Of a stretch of DNA of 64,000 nucleotides, positions 44,757 to 56,483 are shown piece after piece. A program made the position numbers and the translations under genes. Position 1 is the first letter of the stretch; every line of letters starts with the position of its first letter. Under the pieces are notes generated by a model that worked only from the letters and a program-made list of their open reading frames with translations, did not search any database and was not told where the DNA came from. This DNA is from Spongilla lacustris. Lineage: Eukaryota > Porifera > Demospongiae > Spongillida > Spongillidae. Where the stretch lies: positions 6,570,081-6,634,080 of the forward strand of contig OX442430.1 in NCBI GenBank assembly GCA_949361645.1. Direction: 5' to 3'.

Positions 44757-45895
44757 CAGGGTTGCCGAAGGCCAGCCCGGCCTGCCAGGTCGGCCTGCCA
44801 GGCCGGACATTTAGCTTGGCCTGGCAGGCCGGACCGTGACCTGACAGGCCGGCAGGCCGGGATCCACCCACTTATTATAATAAATTATTAATTCATTTCG
44901 CGATGTCTATAGCTATATATGGGACAGTTTCCGAGATAACTTCCTATACAGTTTTATAGCATTATAGAATAATCGTGTTATAACATTTGAATTGCTGTAT
45001 CTGCCGAACAATAAAGGCTATCAACTTCCTATTTTCAACACTTCATACTACACCATTGCCCTATAGGGTAAAATACATGTACACTTTTGTGTCTTGCACT
45101 TGCTCAGTACCATCATTGCAACGTTAGATACCCCACCAAGTTCAAACCCAACATAACTTTCTGTAGGAGTAATCAAATCGCTTCAAATTCGGTTTGTAGG
45201 TAGAGAGGTCCTATATCTATCGATTTGTTCTGTTCGTTAATTTTTATGCCATACGTTACGGAGATATAGTTGAACAAACTATACGTGCACTTTTTCCCGC
45301 TCGATACGCGGCAATGATATAATCACCACCTCCCATACTTTGAGCGGGACGCGATTTGCCCAAATCATCGGCGCGAATCGAGCGGGAAAATGTGCACGTA
45401 CGTAGTTTGTTCAACTACATCTCCGTAATGGATGGCATAAAAATTAACAAACAGAATAAATCGAAAGATATAGGACCTCTCTACCTACAAACCGAATTTG
45501 AAGCGATTTGATTACTCCTACAGATACAGAAACTGAGTCTGAGATACATAACATGCAGTGATGCAAACAGCGCGCTTGCTATCTAAAGACTTGTAATTTA
45601 CCATGCATTGTGCTTCAACATGACACACGCCTCCAAACGTTGAGGGAGTAGGTTCCATCTCTGGCGCTGTTGAATCAGCTTAGCTCGCGAAAACACCCGC
45701 TCGGATGGAGCTGAAGATGTATGAATTTTTAATAAATTGTTTAATAATATCATAATGTTTTGTGGTTAGCCATGAATTTTTAATAAATTGTTTAATAACA
45801 TCAATTTATCCGACCTGGCAGGCCGGCCTGGCAGGCCGGGGCTGTCAGGCCGGCCGGTCACAGGCCGGACCCCGGCCTGACTTTCGGCAACCCTG
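44757..45895. mobile_element. 1139-bp non-autonomous hAT-type element
   Basis: TIR CAGGGTTGCCGAA at both ends, with a perfect 8-bp target duplication CATGGAAC (44749-44756 and 45896-45903), the hAT signature. Subterminal regions are crowded with GGCCTG/CAGGCC motifs. A second, nested inverted repeat lies at 45161-45523 (CTGTAGGAGTAATC arms of about 150 bp). No transposase open frame. Confidence 0.92.
45161..45523. mobile_element. Fold-back element nested in the hAT-type element
   Basis: CTGTAGGAGTAATCAAATCG and its inverse, continuing as near-perfect arms (GAGAGGTCCTATATCT, TAGTTTGTTCAACTA) around a loop near 45330. Confidence 0.75.
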
Positions 45896-45903
45896 CATGG
45901 AAC

Positions 45904-46514
45904 TTCTATATGAAAGTGTATACATTTGTGCATTGCCAGACGATGTAAATGTGTGTATGTCTACACTGCATTGAGTAAATTCGTAGCGCGCTGAACGCGG
46001 AGTAAGGCACTCAAGATACGTTCAGTGGAGTGTCTGCGTCTCTCCGCTTTTTGGAGTACTACCATAGATGTTATAATATCTATGGTGCTACCATATCATT
46101 ATATCGCGATATTAATTTGTACAGAGTGTTGGACGCAGCCCGACCTTCGTGTCCGCCACTACGCGAATCGAAGGTCGGGCAACGCCCAACTGAGAGTACT
46201 CCAGAGCCTACTAGTACATGCAGTCATTCTATGAACGAAGAAGCAGTGAGAACAAGGGATTTGGTTTATTTAATTTGGAAGCTTGCAGGTTATATTTGCT
46301 TACCCAATTAAAGGTGATCCCAAATAGTGCGTGCAAACATCATTGTAGCAAATACATGTAAATATTAGCGTGAAACATATAAATATTTACGTCCGTAACT
46401 CCGTACGCGTGTAAATACGAGCGTAAATTCATTATAAGTATGTGTAAAACAAGGAAATTAAAAACTCTATAAAATGACGGAGCGGTGTTGGAGTGTGCAT
46501 GCATGGTGCCCATT
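45904..46514. other. Upstream region of phospholipase copy 4
   Basis: Contains two small hairpins: CCATAGATGTTATAATATCTATGG at about 46060 (resembling the CATAGATATT family) and CCGACCTTCG...CGAAGGTCGG at about 46139-46177. No similarity to the shared upstream block of copies 2 and 3 was noticed. Confidence 0.5.
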
Positions 46515-48770
46515 ATGGCCGCAAAAGCTTACTTCGTTGTGCACACAGTTCAGAACTTCGAAGGTTCCCTGCCGCCGCCTGCAAGGCTCTTGAGGGAAGT
46601 GCGGTACCCGCCAGAAGACATTCCCGGCTACGTTACCTCTGTCATGGGGCTGTGGGAGGTCAAGAAGAACGTAAGCGGGTTCCTCTCCCAGTCCTACTGG
46701 CAAAGTGTGTTCAATCGCAAGGAGGACTACAACATCCTTCTCTATCAGAAAGACCCCATCTCTGGTAAAACTCTCGCCTTTGAGTTGCACGAAACGGCAA
46801 ATTTAGAACTCTCGGAGAGAGCGTTCGGGCGCCTACGCAACACCATCGAACCGTTGGTGGACGATTGCGAAGTGCTATTGACGAAGGAGCTGCTTGGCCT
46901 GATCATCCTCCCGGAACCTGTAGACTCGTCCAAACTATCTCTTCACCTCACCAACATGATGCAACTCCATCCCCGGGCACATTCGGATTGGTTCTGCGTC
47001 ATACAATCTCTTACAGTGGCAGCGCTTCGGAAAGACGACGAGGAAAGTGTGGACGCCCTATTGGAGCATAACCTTGTGGATGTGGGCGTTACAGATCGGT
47101 CCGGCAACACTCTACTGCACTACGCCAACTCGGTCCGAAGCGTGCGCAAGACGTTACGAAAGGCAAGCACTAGCGAGAAGAGGGAGAAGCTTTTAAATGG
47201 GACCAACAGCCAAGGCATGACCGCGTTGGACGTTGCTGTAGAGCACAATCAAGCGGATATTGTGAAGGAGTTGCTAGAATCCGGAGCACGTTTCGGAAAC
47301 CGTCCGAAAAGGCGTACGCTCCATCTTGCCGCTGCGAATCGTACCACTCAGGGCATCGCAGCGGTCATCCAGCAGAGTGACAAGGTCATAGGATTCGATC
47401 TCAAAAACGCGATCAATTCTATAGACGACGATGGGTTCACGCCCCTGATGATATCCGTTCGTCAGCAGCACATGGACGGATGCTGCGTTTTTCTCCAAGC
47501 CGGGGCAGACCCGGACATAAAGCACCGCGAGACCGGCTGCACAGCTATGCATTACGCCGCGGAACTAGGAAACACCGTCATAGTGAAGGCACTTATAGCG
47601 TTTGATGCTAAAATCGACATCAAGAACAACGAAGGCAAGACGCCTCTCGACATGGCACGTATGTCAAGTCGCTGCTGCACAAAGGAATTCAAGGAAACCA
47701 TTGAGATTCTTGATAAAACTATGGAGCTGGTTGCTAAAGCTCAAACCGAACTCTCGAGGAGTGGCGAACAACCGTCGCTGTCCATTCCGCCGGACTCGAT
47801 CGTTCTCTTGAGCATGGACGGTGGAGGATGCCGCGGATTGCTCACGTGCCAAACACTCGCTGCCATTCAAAAACGAATGTTACAAACGTACGTCGACTAC
47901 ATTGCCGGAACGAGCGCGGGCGGCCTCATCGGTTTGTGCATTGCATCAGGCACCACATTAGGGGGAACCAGGGCTACGATCTTCAAGGTTGCCGAAGAGG
48001 TATTTAAGCACCCTCCTACTTTCCCCGCTCACGTGGTAAACAAGACGACGAAGGAGACCTTTGGCAGCGAGCAGATCTTCACGGCTGACATACCGGAATG
48101 GCCACGCCTCATCGTGACGACCGTCCTTGCAGATCGTAATCCTCCCGTCCTTCACCTCATGTGCAACTACGGGGAGGCCAGGAATGACCAGAAGCCACCC
48201 CACGAGTGGAAGGTGTGGGAGGTGGGTCGCGCTACGTCCGCCGCTCCCATATACTTTCCGCCGCACGAAGAGAAGTTCGTCGACGGCGGGGTGATGGCCA
48301 ACAACCCAACCCTCGACGCCATGGTCGAAATATTCAGTCAGCACGAGAACGCCAAACTGGGACTCGTCGTCTCCATAGGAACGGGAGTCGCTCCCAGCGC
48401 CAAAGTGGATAATGTCGGGATACTCGTCCCCAACCTACAAAATGCGCTGAAAAGCATTCCCAAGCTCGTCCAAACGTTTTCCGGATTCTCCAATCTTCTG
48501 CAGCTCTTTATAGCTCAGTCTACGCGGTCTGGCGGACAGGAAGTATCACGTGCACGCATGTGGTGCAAGAGCTTGAACGTTCCATATTTCAGATTCTCTC
48601 CTGATGTGGATAAACTTGTTGACTTGGCCGAAAACGACAAAGCCGTTCTAACGGACCTCATGTACCAAGGAGCACTTTACAATCTAGGCATTGCCAAGGA
48701 GATTGATGCCGTTGCCCGTTACTTTCTATCACGACCCTGCCGCAGAGCAAAGAATCGAGTTCGTGCATGA
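46515..48770 (+). CDS. Ankyrin-patatin phospholipase, copy 4, single exon
   Basis: 751 residues from the conserved ATG 46515; an in-frame ATG 12 bases upstream (46503) could add MVPI. Same order of domains as copies 2 and 3, with DGGGCRG, S467 in GTSAGG and D590 in DGG, MANNPT. It carries a clean 27-bp in-frame deletion just after the oxyanion motif helix (KRM joins LQTYVDY, losing TDLQPDCSP), which shortens the segment leading to the nucleophile strand; activity may be altered. The tail is CRRAKNRVRA. No stops or introns. The 3' flank is shared with copies 2 and 3. Confidence 0.92.
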   Translation: MAAKAYFVVHTVQNFEGSLPPPARLLREVRYPPEDIPGYVTSVMGLWEVKKNVSGFLSQSYWQSVFNRKEDYNILLYQKDPISGKTLAFELHETANLELSERAFGRLRNTIEPLVDDCEVLLTKELLGLIILPEPVDSSKLSLHLTNMMQLHPRAHSDWFCVIQSLTVAALRKDDEESVDALLEHNLVDVGVTDRSGNTLLHYANSVRSVRKTLRKASTSEKREKLLNGTNSQGMTALDVAVEHNQADIVKELLESGARFGNRPKRRTLHLAAANRTTQGIAAVIQQSDKVIGFDLKNAINSIDDDGFTPLMISVRQQHMDGCCVFLQAGADPDIKHRETGCTAMHYAAELGNTVIVKALIAFDAKIDIKNNEGKTPLDMARMSSRCCTKEFKETIEILDKTMELVAKAQTELSRSGEQPSLSIPPDSIVLLSMDGGGCRGLLTCQTLAAIQKRMLQTYVDYIAGTSAGGLIGLCIASGTTLGGTRATIFKVAEEVFKHPPTFPAHVVNKTTKETFGSEQIFTADIPEWPRLIVTTVLADRNPPVLHLMCNYGEARNDQKPPHEWKVWEVGRATSAAPIYFPPHEEKFVDGGVMANNPTLDAMVEIFSQHENAKLGLVVSIGTGVAPSAKVDNVGILVPNLQNALKSIPKLVQTFSGFSNLLQLFIAQSTRSGGQEVSRARMWCKSLNVPYFRFSPDVDKLVDLAENDKAVLTDLMYQGALYNLGIAKEIDAVARYFLSRPCRRAKNRVRA

Positions 48771-49117
48771 ATTTATATTAATTATCAAACTGAGAGGATA
48801 AAATGTAGCCCATTAATATCTATATGCGTGCATAAGAGGCCCGGGGGTCAGCCATTTAGTGATCCTTTATAGTAACTTCCGACACGAATGCATGCATGTG
48901 TAGCCTCTTCCCCAGGCCGTATTTACGGAGGGAAAATATATATATATTCCGGCCCGTTCCCCCCTTAATTCTATCTGTAGAGCGGCTAAATCATCAGTAT
49001 AATTATTGTAATAATTATATATATTGTAGATTTAAATCAATAAAAAGCATGTACAGCAAGAATTCATGAAGAACACAGGTACTGCATGGATACACAGTGA
49101 TACATGCACTATATACA
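48771..49117. other. 3' flank of copy 4
   Basis: Shares GATAAAATGTAGCC, CATTTAGTGATCC and CAGGCCGTAT with the flanks of copies 2 and 3. No gene. Confidence 0.6.
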
Positions 49118-51390
49118 CTACACGCTACTTGTGGTGCCCAATACAGAGGCAGCATTGCCGTGCTGTAGTGCAATGGACACTCTTTGGAGAAGGAATGAGA
49201 GGGACTGGGGATCATGTGTCATGCTCTGCTGACGCCTGCTGATATCAGTGAGCAAACTGAGAGCATCAGGGCCAAGGGCACCTGAGGTCTCAATTGCAAG
49301 TGGTACAAAATGGTGGGATTTGGACAGCAGAGCATATTTCTCCTTCTTCCTGGCTTCAGCAGCTGTGGCTACAGCTCTAGCTTCCCTTGTGGCATCTGCT
49401 ATGTATGAGGCTGCGAAGGTGTCCACACAAGTAAAGTTCCAAACAAGACACTGGCCAGATGTCCATGGGGCAATGGAACAACCATCAGGTCGCTTGCCAT
49501 CTGATCTGTATAGGCTGATGGTTCAAGTGTTGATGGAACATTTATTGCTGCTATAGAGACCTATGTATGATGGCATTGATAGCAGCATGCCTCGAAAAAC
49601 GACCTTGGCTTTTGTTGCAGCTGAGCCCATGAGTAGCGAGGGCATCAACATGGCCTCCACAGTGGTGGCAGATGTGGGGGGTTGACAGAGAGGTGTACCC
49701 AGACGGAGACCAACAGCTATCCTGGTTGTGTGACAAAATCTTAGGGATGGCAAATGAGTGGCGGAGCAGAATTAAGGCATCCTGGCTGCTCAGGAGGCTC
49801 GGGCGAGATTTCATTTTCCTGAGTGCTTCCACTTTATCGAGCAACGCTTCGTCAACAGACGAACCAATTGGTGAACCCAGCAAAGCAGCAGTGTCGGGCC
49901 TGACTTTACAAAGGTCAGGTGCCAGGTGCAAAAGAGCACGACCAGCTTGATCTGCACAGATGAGTTCTGATTTGTGATGGTTAAGCTCCAGACCAACGGC
50001 AGCAGCTTCTCTTTCAATCATCTTAAAATCATCACATACATCTGCCTCATTGCCACCTAAGGTTGCATCATCGAGGTAGAATATACGAAACTCAGAACGT
50101 AACATCTGTGTCAAGGGAAAGATAACAAGGCAGAATAACAAAGGACCAACAGGGTCACCTTGTTGTACCCCTTCAGCAGAGCTGATGAAAAAATAGAGGG
50201 AAGAAGAGGCTGAATAGCAGGAGTAGATATAGGGGAACAGCTCTGGGGTGTGTAGCTTAGCAACTTCAAGCATTTTATCCCTCCTTATGCTGTTAAATGC
50301 ATTCTTGAAGTCTAGCTTGAGGATGACATTGATCTGGATGGAGGTTAGCAAGGTAACATCCAGCAGAGTGGGCAGCAGCTTCTGCACCCAGAGGAGTGCC
50401 ATACCCAAGTTGAACTGGGGATAGTAAAGCACCCATGCGCTCCATAACTGCCATGCTAGCACACTTAGCAGCTAGACGACGAAAGGTACATCACTGCAAT
50501 TGGTCGCAATCCACCATCTCTTTTTTTCAGGGCTACCAATGATGCACCAAACAGAAAGGGACGAACTATGACAGGAGTGTTTCCAGACAGGACAAGATTT
50601 GTAAATGCAGTAAGGCTGCGGAGGAGAGACACACCACCTGGACCGGCTGTGGAGCTGGTAAGGTCTAACAGATGTTGGGGGCGAAGGCAATCAGGGCCAC
50701 CAGCAGAGCCTTTGGGGAATGAACGGATAGCGTATCTGATGTCGCATTCATTTACAGATAGAATTCTCTCCAAATCATCATGATCAGGAGGTGATGGTAA
50801 AGTAGTTTCGGGATGTGCAGCTGGATGCTTGGATCTCAATGCTGCTATGGTGGTAGCATCAGGATCTGCAAAGGTGTCATCTGAGCAGGCTAATCTGACA
50901 GCGCCTCAAAAGTCACCTACCTCGAGTTTGGCTGATACTCTATCTCCCAATAGATCGGTATTGTCTTTCATCATTTTGGGGGGTTTGAATCTTGTTAGTG
51001 GTTCGTCGCACTCATCATTAAGTTGACGATTAAACTGAGTAGTTAATGACCAACGGCGACCAACGTGCTTAGGTACCCTTAGGCATCTACTGGCGAAGTA
51101 TAGAAGGCGCGTGTCATTAGCTGCCACTACACCGTCCAAAATGGCAGACAATTTCATAGCCGCAGAATTGCGCGAAGAACGCGGGATCTTCTTTAATACT
51201 CTGACTCGCGGAGGGGCTTGAAAAGATGTTTGTGTGACAGTAGTGGACGCATTTGAGGACGCAGAGGTGGATGGTACTGCATACAAAGATGCAATAGGTT
51301 GGGTGAGCGCCAAATTGCTGTGCCACGGTTGTTCAATTCCATTGAAACATTGGAAACTAGGTTTAGAAAAGTAATATTGAAACGTACTTG
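49118..51390 (-). pseudogene. Non-LTR retrotransposon relic: reverse transcriptase plus C-terminal zinc knuckle/endonuclease-like end
   Basis: Minus strand, in order: N-terminal region (51390-50906, ending in a stop), RT fingers (FPKGSAGGPDCLRPQHL, FLFGASLVALKKRDGG at 50840-50500), a frame change near 50462, RT palm ([39 protein letters not shown] at 50330-50060), then CHHCGG...HGLSC...RHAAIN near 49600, a further break, then CVDTFAASY to the stop at 49118. A CxxC...H...C knuckle followed by RPDG and W-x-F-T-C is the arrangement of restriction-like endonuclease non-LTR elements (R2/NeSL group; inference). In the WDFT position the Asp is Asn. At least three frame breaks make it inactive. Only remnants; no terminal repeats seen. 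Confidence 0.72.
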
Positions 51391-51913
51391 CGTCATCCCT
51401 TAGCAACCACCCCGACAACGAAATGACCTTTGGAATGTACAGCAAAACACGATAACTACATGTCCTATTGACAAGTTTATTGCACGGTGTAGTACTGTGA
51501 CCTGTGCACTTTGTATGGTGCTTATCCCGTGCTCGGGCCGCACTCCCACGAAGAACTGTGGCCTTCGACAACGGCCTACCTCAAAAGAACACCCCTCAGA
51601 AAGAATGGATTTCCCACGACCTCCAGCAAGAAACACCGAAAAACCAACGTGGAAGGTACAGTTAAGGCATGTGTGTACCGTTTTTTTGTGTAGGCTAATC
51701 GAGAACGATAATTTTTGCGAAGTTATACACGAACAAAACTAGCCATTTTTTTAGCGGTTTTCGAGCGTTGATAAAGAGTTGTTATTGTTTTATCTTTTTG
51801 GGTGGTGGTACAACTGAAGTGATGTTGTACTAAGTGTTAGAAAGTGGTGCTTTACTATATGGACACAAGTCGTTAGAGCTTGACATTCATGCATGGTGTG
51901 GTACTCGTATGGT

Positions 51914-52770
51914 CATAGATATTAAAGTAAGGGGATTGGAAACGCATCACGTGAGCGCATGATTGTACACGTACACTCCTTGACACGGTTATTATTACCC
52001 TTAAACCAATGTAGACTTGAAAACTGCTGCTACTGTGTGATTTGTTTTCGTCCTAAAACGTCATATTACATCTTCCTACGTGTCTGTAAGCATTTCTTTA
52101 ACTGGCACGGCTCTTTGCTCTTATTGTTTGCTTGCTGAACGCGATTTTCTAGTACCTTACGCGACTCGGTTACGGACTGTACCTTTTATTTTTGACCAGT
52201 TCATCTCAGCGCGATTCTGTTACTACTATGTCGTTGGTAGGTCATATCTGTATGCCTTTCCTTAATTTTGTGTACGGCGGACTGTTCTTTACTTCGCAAC
52301 CTCCATTCTAGTACGTAAGAAGCGTAAATGGAGTTACTTTGGCACTGTACCTTTTTCTACGATTCTACAGGTGCTGGCGCGCTAAACGTTGCATATTATA
52401 GATGTGCACAGTGTGCTACGTGCCTATTGGCTGTCATTTTCCCTTTAACCGTATCGCCTTAGGAGAGGTAACGAAGCTAAGGAGAGAAGCATTTATCGAT
52501 TTTTGATTATTTTTTAAGCAATGGGTATAAGACATTACAAGTGTGTAGAAGAAAGTATGACTGGAAAACAAAGGTTTTGGGTACCAGGCTTTGCTTGTCC
52601 ATATACCACTCGCAAAGATGTGAACCTGTGATCCTGACGTCTCGGTCCCTATAGTCCATAAAACAGCTGCTGCGTACGATATGAATTTTTAATTGTAGGC
52701 GTAACATGGACTGTACGTGACTAATTAGATTCATTGATCCGTTTCCAATCCCCTTACTTAAATATCTATG
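51914..52770. mobile_element. 857-bp non-autonomous element, CATAGATATT family
   Basis: TIRs CATAGATATTAAAGTAAGGG and inverse (about 30 bp), flanked by GTATGGT on both sides (7-8 bp duplication). It is related to the 47-bp element at 15053-15099. Internal open frames of up to 106 codons have no recognisable motif. Confidence 0.78.
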
Positions 52771-52857
52771 GTATGGTGTGGTACTGGGTGAACCCGCTGA
52801 ACTTTGCGTGGTCCCCAAGTAGGCCAAATCCTGTAGTTACCTCATGTTGGAAAATAC

Positions 52858-53360
52858 TATTAACTAAAAAAAGAGTAGTTGACAAACCTAACTGTTCCAC
52901 AGGTAGGGACTTGCAAGAGGCACTCATCAGCTAGGAGGACTGCTACATCTACTGCCATATGCATTTCACTTCTGGTAGGGAGATCAACTTCAAATGTACT
53001 GGCTACGCAGTGAGCCATCACATCACTCAGAAGCAGCAGTATTAATTCTGGTGCACATTTCACTTGTGATGGAGACATGGGCTTTTCTAAGCGGCAGCAC
53101 TGACACCATTTACTGGCTGACGTTGTCAGCCGCATGATGATGCACTTAGCACAAACAAGTGTATTGCATGGGCTACTGGCTGTGAGAGGAGTTCCAAACA
53201 CAGAGGATGCCAGTGGGGGCCCAGGACAATCAGGACAGTGTACAGTTGATGTACATGTATGTGTCTGATAAGTACTCCTGCAATTAATGCATGGGTGTGG
53301 TGATGTTTTCGTCTGCCTTTGATACTTGTTATGAGGTGAATAGTATATGCCATGTTATTC
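52858..53360 (-). pseudogene. RING-like zinc-finger gene fragment, related to the relic at 8.4-9.7 kb
   Basis: The minus strand is open from after a TAA near 53357 to 52858. Cysteine pairs occur in order: HPCINC, CPDC, CAKC, CQCC. Then come SPSQVKCAPELILLLLSDVM and a segment ending LLQVPTCGTV with a possible donor (AG|gtttgt near 52905). GPPLAS before the zinc region and LLLSDV after it also occur in the first relic, so both belong to one family. No start codon or complete gene structure can be given; it could be one live exon or debris. Confidence 0.45.
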
Positions 53361-54508
53361 AAATGTACATCTTTAATAATATTACTTGTACCTAACACTC
53401 CTGAGCTCAGTGAGCTAGCCAGAGGTGACAGGTTTTTTATTTTTATTTTTTTATTTTTTTGGAACACCCTTCATTTTTGAGACTGAGTTGTGGTACATCA
53501 TCGTTTATGTTGACTGATACTGAGCTATAAGAAGCTGTTCTGCCACCTCCTTACACTGATATACAACCACTCTTTTCTTACACATTCTACCAAGTTGCTT
53601 GATGCGGTAATCCATTTGCCCTACATATTAAGTCGCAAGCGTGTCATTTATTCATGAAAATGCAAATATCACAGCAAGAGAAAAATTATCGTTCTCGTCT
53701 TTTGGTATACATAGCCTTGTGCCCCCATCTTTTCTCTTTACGAAAACGCCAGGCTTACCCTGAGTTCTTGCGGGAGCTGCCCGTACAACATCCACAACTG
53801 AAGGTCATATTCCAATACACGCGCACATAATGTCATGACTTCCTTGTTTACTGACACATTAGACGACATGAGATCAACAAATGCGGACATATTTTAGAAG
53901 AGGAATGTTAGAAGATGTGGAAACTATATTTGGTTTTTAATAAGAGTGTTAATACAGTAAGAAATAGACCTCTGAAAAGGTATGATAAAACGACTGCGAT
54001 AATGAGCTCATTAAAAGTTTTGTTAAGAGCCCGTACCGTATGTTCTTAATACGCAACCTAGTTTCCAACTCCGAACAACCGTGGTGCGGAGCCCCTAGCG
54101 CTAATAGGCCGGCTGGCCCAAAATTTAAAGGGATCGAGCCCGCACATTTATACTGATTAATACAGCTTGTGCGCTGATATCCAGTGCTGCCGCGATACGG
54201 AGTTTTGCCGATATCGTCTATATACTAAATCATCAGGCAATGACATATTTTTATTTTCTGTTCGAGGGAAAAAGGGAGGGGTGGGGGGTGGGGGGGCAAA
54301 AAAAAAAAAAAAACTGTGGGGGACCCCCCCCTCCCCCCCCAATCGTCCAATATTGTAGGGCTTAATGAGAGGATTACAAATCTGCTTTTAAAATAAAAAT
54401 CTGACCCAAAAGAGCTCAAAAATGGGGGGCGTAGGGGGTACCACCCTACGCCCATTACATTTTCACGTTTTTGTATCTTTTTTTGTTTCGCGTTGGATTT
54501 ACACGGGA
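53361..54508. other. Intergenic, no gene recognised
   Basis: Contains a poly-A run (54300-54313), G and C runs near 54270-54340, and a short hairpin GGGGGCGTAGGGGG/CCCTACGCCC at about 54425. Nothing coding was supportable. Confidence 0.5.
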
Positions 54509-54712
54509 GTAGCATTGATCTATTCCTCCCAGCCAAATAACCTCACTGAGATCTCACACGGGAGTAGCATTGATCTCCCAGCCAAAGAACCTCACTGAGA
54601 TCTCACACGGGAGTAGCATTGACCTCCCAGCCAAATAGCCTCACTGAGATCTCACACGGGAGTAGCATTGATCTCCCAGCCAAAGAACCTCACTGAGATC
54701 CTACACATAATC
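54509..54712. repeat. 49-bp tandem repeat, four copies
   Basis: ACACGGGAGTAGCATTGATC... units. The first carries a 6-bp insertion (TATTCC); the others are 49 bp and nearly identical. Confidence 0.93.
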
Positions 54713-55079
54713 GCTAGACACTTGTAAAACCGGCAGTGATTAATTTAAAGTTTAAAACCCCCTAACCTTAGCAACATATGTAAACAATTCGGTTGATCTG
54801 CAAGCCAGCATAGACTTGAATGTAGCAGTGATGCAAATCGATCAAGTCTGGGGAGCCCTGTGACTGGGACCACAGTACGCACCAGGCAACAGGTGAACAC
54901 GAAAAACTGACCGCTACATGTACAGTATTGGCATTTACAATTTTAAAACTCTACTGCAGTAGTGTGAGATCATGTTCAACGATGCCCACAAATACCACGT
55001 CAAGTAGGGGTGGGGTGGGGTGGGGGGAGGGGGAGGGGGAGGGGAGGGGGGAAAGAACAGAGTTGAGCTCTTCTTAACA
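54713..55079. other. 3' flank of SF3A2
   Basis: Downstream of the SF3A2 stop (minus strand). It includes a G-rich run at 55010-55052. No other gene. Confidence 0.5.
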
Positions 55080-56448
55080 TCAAGGTCCCTGTTGGGGCTT
55101 AGGTGCCATCATCGGAGTCTTGGACTCGTGCTTGAAGTGAAATTGGATAAAAAACTATAGGGGGTCAGGAGGAGGAAATTGGGTGGGGTGAGCAATGGCC
55201 CCTAGATGACCCCCTAGCACACCAGCATAGCCCCTGACATCATACCTGCTTGGTCTCTGTGTTCCACTCGGTCCAGAACTTCTCATCAGATTTTTCCACT
55301 TCACGACTTGGAATCTGTGAGCAACAAGTGGTATGCAGCCATCAACCTCCTTATATTTAATTGCCTCTTCCCCAGTCCTTAACCACAGTCAAGGGGAAAT
55401 TGATGTCAGGGATCAGATACTTGGACCAAGACTGCATTTACTGTACTTTAGACCATTCCAAATGTGATTGTAGTTTCCCGTCCTCCACCCACACTATTAT
55501 AGACCACCCGCGTAATGTCACCATTATTCTAATTATCAGAATACTTTTCAATTTTATTGGTTTGAAATGTTGGTTAAAACGTGTCACTTTAGAGAAGACT
55601 TGAGTGCTTCTTGGCCCAAAGCGTCTCAGACATCAACAGCTACAGGTGTGGATATTCAGCGCCATCATTTTCAGTTGTGCCACCTTTAGCTTTCACGCCT
55701 GATGATGTCATATATATTACTGTATTCATTTTTGTATCAGGATAATAGCCGCCTGCCCTCATGGGTTTTGGAAACAGGGAAACCATTGTCACATTTGGAA
55801 AGGCCTCATACAGCTCTATATAGTACCAGGTGTGCCCCACCCCTCCCCACTAACCTTGAAAGCGATAGTCTCGTATGGCTCGGCAGCAAACAGCAGGTAC
55901 TGCCACGAACGATCGGGTGGCTCCACCCTCTGCTCGTAGGCGGACATAAACCTGTGACGAGGCCGCACCCCTTCCGCTATCTCCGGATAGTCGATCTGGA
56001 AGAACAGGCTGTGCTGTCCGGTATCTGCGTCCCTCTGCTTGGTAACTGCAAGATGGCACACATGTATGCTGATATGATGACAACCAGTAGTACATGTATA
56101 TATTCTCACTGGTAGATACAAATGTACGTGCACACGTAATATACAACATGAAAACACTTCAACAGATTTGCTTCTTCTAGGTGCATGCACTGTCGACAAT
56201 CCGCTTTTGCTATTTTACGTGCAACAAACCTTTGCTTGCGTGGATCCAGGGTAAAATGGAGAAGTGGACATGGTATGGACGACGGAGCAGGCCTACCCCA
56301 TTTCCCTTGATGTGGTTTTAAGTGTTAATCTCACTATTATTTTATTTTATTTTATTTTAGTTTGTATGTATTTATCTAATTGTATGTATGGTAATGACTT
56401 TTGCCAGAATGCTGTTAACAATTTTCAATGCCATTTGCAGCGTTTGGA

Positions 56449-56483
<35 letters not shown>

